From assembly GCA_016342385.1 (NCBI GenBank), contig JAEINM010000041.1:1-15759 (forward strand): a DNA stretch of 15,759 nucleotides, read 5' to 3'. The stretch's first letter is position 1; each line of letters starts with the position of its first letter. Below are positions 14,334 to 15,759 of the stretch, piece after piece. The position numbers and the translations under genes were made by a program. The notes under the pieces were generated by a model. That model worked only from the letters and a program-made list of their open reading frames with translations, was not told where the DNA came from and searched no databases. Source of the stretch: Spirochaetaceae bacterium. Lineage in GTDB: Bacteria > Spirochaetota > Spirochaetia > DSM-2461.

Positions 14334-14362
14334 AAAAAGCCATCCCGGAAGAATGGCTTTTT
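14334..14362. terminator. Rho-independent terminator of the lipoprotein gene
   Basis: AAAAAGCCAT (14334-14343) and ATGGCTTTTT (14353-14362) form a perfect 10-bp stem with a 9-nt loop, with a run of T following on the minus strand. It ends the lipoprotein transcript 22 nt after its stop and separates it from the kinase promoter. It could work in both directions. Confidence 0.85.
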
Positions 14363-14384
14363 ACAGTTAATAATACAAATAATA

Positions 14385-15197
14385 TCAGTTTGTTTTCAGT
14401 TTTCCTGCAGCACGCTGGGCAATACCGATATAATCTTTAAAATCTGAGTTTGTCGCTCCGGAAACAGCATCTGCAACAGACCATAGTTTCAGTCCATCGG
14501 CATTTTCATCTGAAGCGCGAACCATTTCCGATTCATTGAACTGAAGACCGTTTTCTGCGATAAATGCTTCGATAGCTGCAATGTTACCCAGCCAGGTCTG
14601 CCCGAATGACCAGTAACCGGGAGCATCTTTCTTATTAACAGAACCATATGATGTTGTTGTAACGGCTTTAGCTGCTCCACCGAACTCTGTAAATGTTTTA
14701 AAGGCACCAGCTTTAGCTGAAGCGACATAGGCTGCCATTGTAGCCTGATTTCTCAGAATAGCTTTTTCCAGATCAGTATTTCCCGCAGCCATTCCCGCAT
14801 CATCAGCTTCGACATAAGAGAAAGCCGTTCCAGTTGAAACAGCGACATATACTTTACCGTTATACTCAACATATTTTGCGGCAAAGGCAGGACCGTGACT
14901 GTCGAATTCGACAGTGTTATCTTCTGTCCATTCTGCTGCTTCCATATCTACCATAGCTAATGTATGAGGTAAAAATGTTTCATCGAGGAAAACAGTCAGA
15001 TCACCATTATCATCAGTCGTAACTTTAGCCATACCAACATACCCACCGTGAACATAAGCATAAGCGCTTTCTGTCTGACCGGGAACATATGCTCCGGTAA
15101 CCATTGACTCAATAGACATATCATCTTTCTGTCCACCACAAGATGCAAAAGATGCAATCATTGCTAAAACTAACAATAATCCAAGAATTTTTTTCAT
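14385..15197 (-). CDS. Lipoprotein with FMN-binding-type SGATxS motif
   Basis: A 270-residue protein beginning MKKILGLLLVLAMIASFASC: a lipoprotein signal peptide with Cys20 as lipidation site in FASC, a loose lipobox of spirochaetal kind. Near the C-terminus DAVSGATNS (243-251) matches the motif D-x-x-(S/T)-G-A-(T/S)-x-(S/T), at which ApbE-type transferases attach FMN in NqrC, RnfG and related FMN-binding domains. Ser251 would be the acceptor; Thr is commoner. Apart from this motif the protein is hard to assign, and aromatic/glycine stretches (AYAYVHGGYVGMAKV, about 45-59) look like the start of a first beta domain. AGGAG precedes the ATG. A flavin electron carrier on the outer face of a membrane is the likeliest role. 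No apbE gene is in the window. Confidence 0.72.
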   Translation of the reverse strand: MKKILGLLLVLAMIASFASCGGQKDDMSIESMVTGAYVPGQTESAYAYVHGGYVGMAKVTTDDNGDLTVFLDETFLPHTLAMVDMEAAEWTEDNTVEFDSHGPAFAAKYVEYNGKVYVAVSTGTAFSYVEADDAGMAAGNTDLEKAILRNQATMAAYVASAKAGAFKTFTEFGGAAKAVTTTSYGSVNKKDAPGYWSFGQTWLGNIAAIEAFIAENGLQFNESEMVRASDENADGLKLWSVADAVSGATNSDFKDYIGIAQRAAGKLKTN

Positions 15198-15461
15198 ACT
15201 ACACTACTCCTATAAACAATATAAACTATTATTACTTATTATAGTTTCAATCGGGAAAAAAGAAAACATTTAAATATTTTTTTATTGATATTTTTATATA
15301 TTATAAAAGCTATATATAGAGAGGTCAGAATCTAACCTTTTACTTTCTTTTTTCAATTATGGATAAAGCAAAGAAAATTTCAATTTTTATCTGTTTTTTT
15401 TTTGAAAAAAGGTACAAATAGAATTGAAGAGGTCAATATTCAGGATATGTGATAAGAAAAA
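15198..15461. promoter_or_regulatory. AT-rich intergenic region upstream of the lipoprotein gene
   Basis: Nearest the gene is an inverted repeat AAACTAT/ATAGTTT (15223-15229, 15241-15247) overlapping a TATAAT box on the minus strand (15238-15243), a plausible promoter with a poor -35. Further upstream is a T10 homopolymer (15394-15403) followed by A6. AGAGGTCA occurs twice, near 15319 and 15428. No gene with a ribosome site was found. Confidence 0.4.
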
Positions 15462-15759
15462 TTATTCGTCAATCGCTTCCAGTTCTTCTACAGCTTCCTC
15501 GTACACATCAAGCTCTTCAAGATCTTCATAGAATTGTGAAGCTCCAAAAAAATCAATATTGATCTTCTCTTCTCTAATCACCGGCTCAAAGAAGGGGGGT
15601 TCGATTTCATCAACTTCAATGAGTTCACCAAATTCATCTTCATCTTCTACAACCATTAATTCTTCAACTTCTACTAAGTCCTGCAGAACGGGAGGCTGAA
15701 TGGTCTGAGGCTGAATGGTCTGAGGCTGAATGGTCTGAGGCTGAATGGTCTGAGGCTGA
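15462..15759 (-). CDS. Acidic protein with QPQTI pentapeptide repeats (5' end cut by window)
   Basis: The minus frame is open to the window edge. The visible 98 residues start with four in-frame QPQTI units, continue through QPPVLQDLVEVEELM and end in a very acidic tail (many E and D, last residues EELEAIDE). A methionine inside the frame (15654-15656) could be taken as a start, but it has no ribosome site and the frame continues upstream through the repeat, so the gene is partial. No transmembrane segment is visible in this C-terminal part. I do not recognise the family. Pro/Gln/Thr repeats plus an acidic tail suggest an extended, disordered linker of a surface or envelope protein, but this is inference. 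Confidence 0.65.
   Translation of the reverse strand, partial: QPQTIQPQTIQPQTIQPQTIQPPVLQDLVEVEELMVVEDEDEFGELIEVDEIEPPFFEPVIREEKINIDFFGASQFYEDLEELDVYEEAVEELEAIDE
15694..15759. repeat. 15-bp tandem repeat, at least 4.4 copies
   Basis: GGCTGAATGGTCTGA repeats exactly at 15694-15708, 15709-15723, 15724-15738 and 15739-15753, and a fifth copy is cut at the window edge. On the minus strand each unit encodes QPQTI in frame, so copy-number change would lengthen or shorten the protein without a frameshift. Confidence 0.95.

Noticed and set aside
15360..15422. 20-codon plus-strand ORF containing the T10 tract, which could be lengthened by slippage
   Set aside because: No ribosome site and no recognisable product even in the shifted frame.

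Overview
The window looks like chromosome from a free-living or commensal spirochaete, or a close relative. The composition is AT-rich. Genes are packed in short operons on both strands, and there are two membrane-anchored LuxR-type regulators, a loose spirochaetal-style lipobox and a decayed DUF1566 surface-protein fragment of a kind common in spirochaetes. This is inferred from gene content; no rRNA or other marker fixes the taxon. No tRNA, rRNA, CRISPR array, intact transposase or integrase was seen.

Left part (1-2451). On the minus strand lie the start of a membrane polyferredoxin (cut by the window edge) and, upstream of it, a seven-helix LuxR-family regulator. Between them are two overlapping hairpins that look like an attenuator. 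radC diverges from the regulator, and the shared upstream region carries three exact copies of one 10-mer.

Middle left (2452-5700). A DUF899 thioredoxin-like gene and a previously uncalled 57-residue ORF point left. A three-gene operon (VOC protein, SRPBCC protein, DUF1761 membrane protein) points right from a good promoter. A 41-bp near-perfect palindrome lies between the two groups. Next come a broken DUF1566 gene ending in a strong hairpin, and rpsU (ribosomal protein bS21), whose true start appears to be a TTG codon.

Middle (5675-10716). About 540 bp without a normal gene, between rpsU and a PLP enzyme, holds several interlocking inverted repeats and a good minus-strand promoter. It may encode a structured RNA or a long rpsU leader. 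An Lrp/AsnC regulator and a cysteine/methionine-type PLP enzyme overlap as an autoregulated amino-acid operon. A one-helix membrane protein of unknown function diverges from a second seven-helix LuxR regulator, whose 5' region has a hairpin, a strong Shine-Dalgarno and an in-frame 5-codon leader.

Right part (9841-15759), all minus strand: an ABC-2 type exporter (ATPase and permease, translationally coupled), a doubtful 68-residue ORF, a hybrid sensor kinase with a dCache sensor and a receiver domain, a lipoprotein with a flavinylation-type SGATxS motif, and the C-terminal part of an acidic protein carrying in-frame QPQTI pentapeptide repeats that run off the window.

I did not find one clearly new multi-gene system. 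The signals most worth following are non-coding: the structured block at 5865-6009, the palindrome at 3427-3467, the leader of the second LuxR gene, the promoter that overlaps the kinase start codon, and the QPQTI repeat gene.
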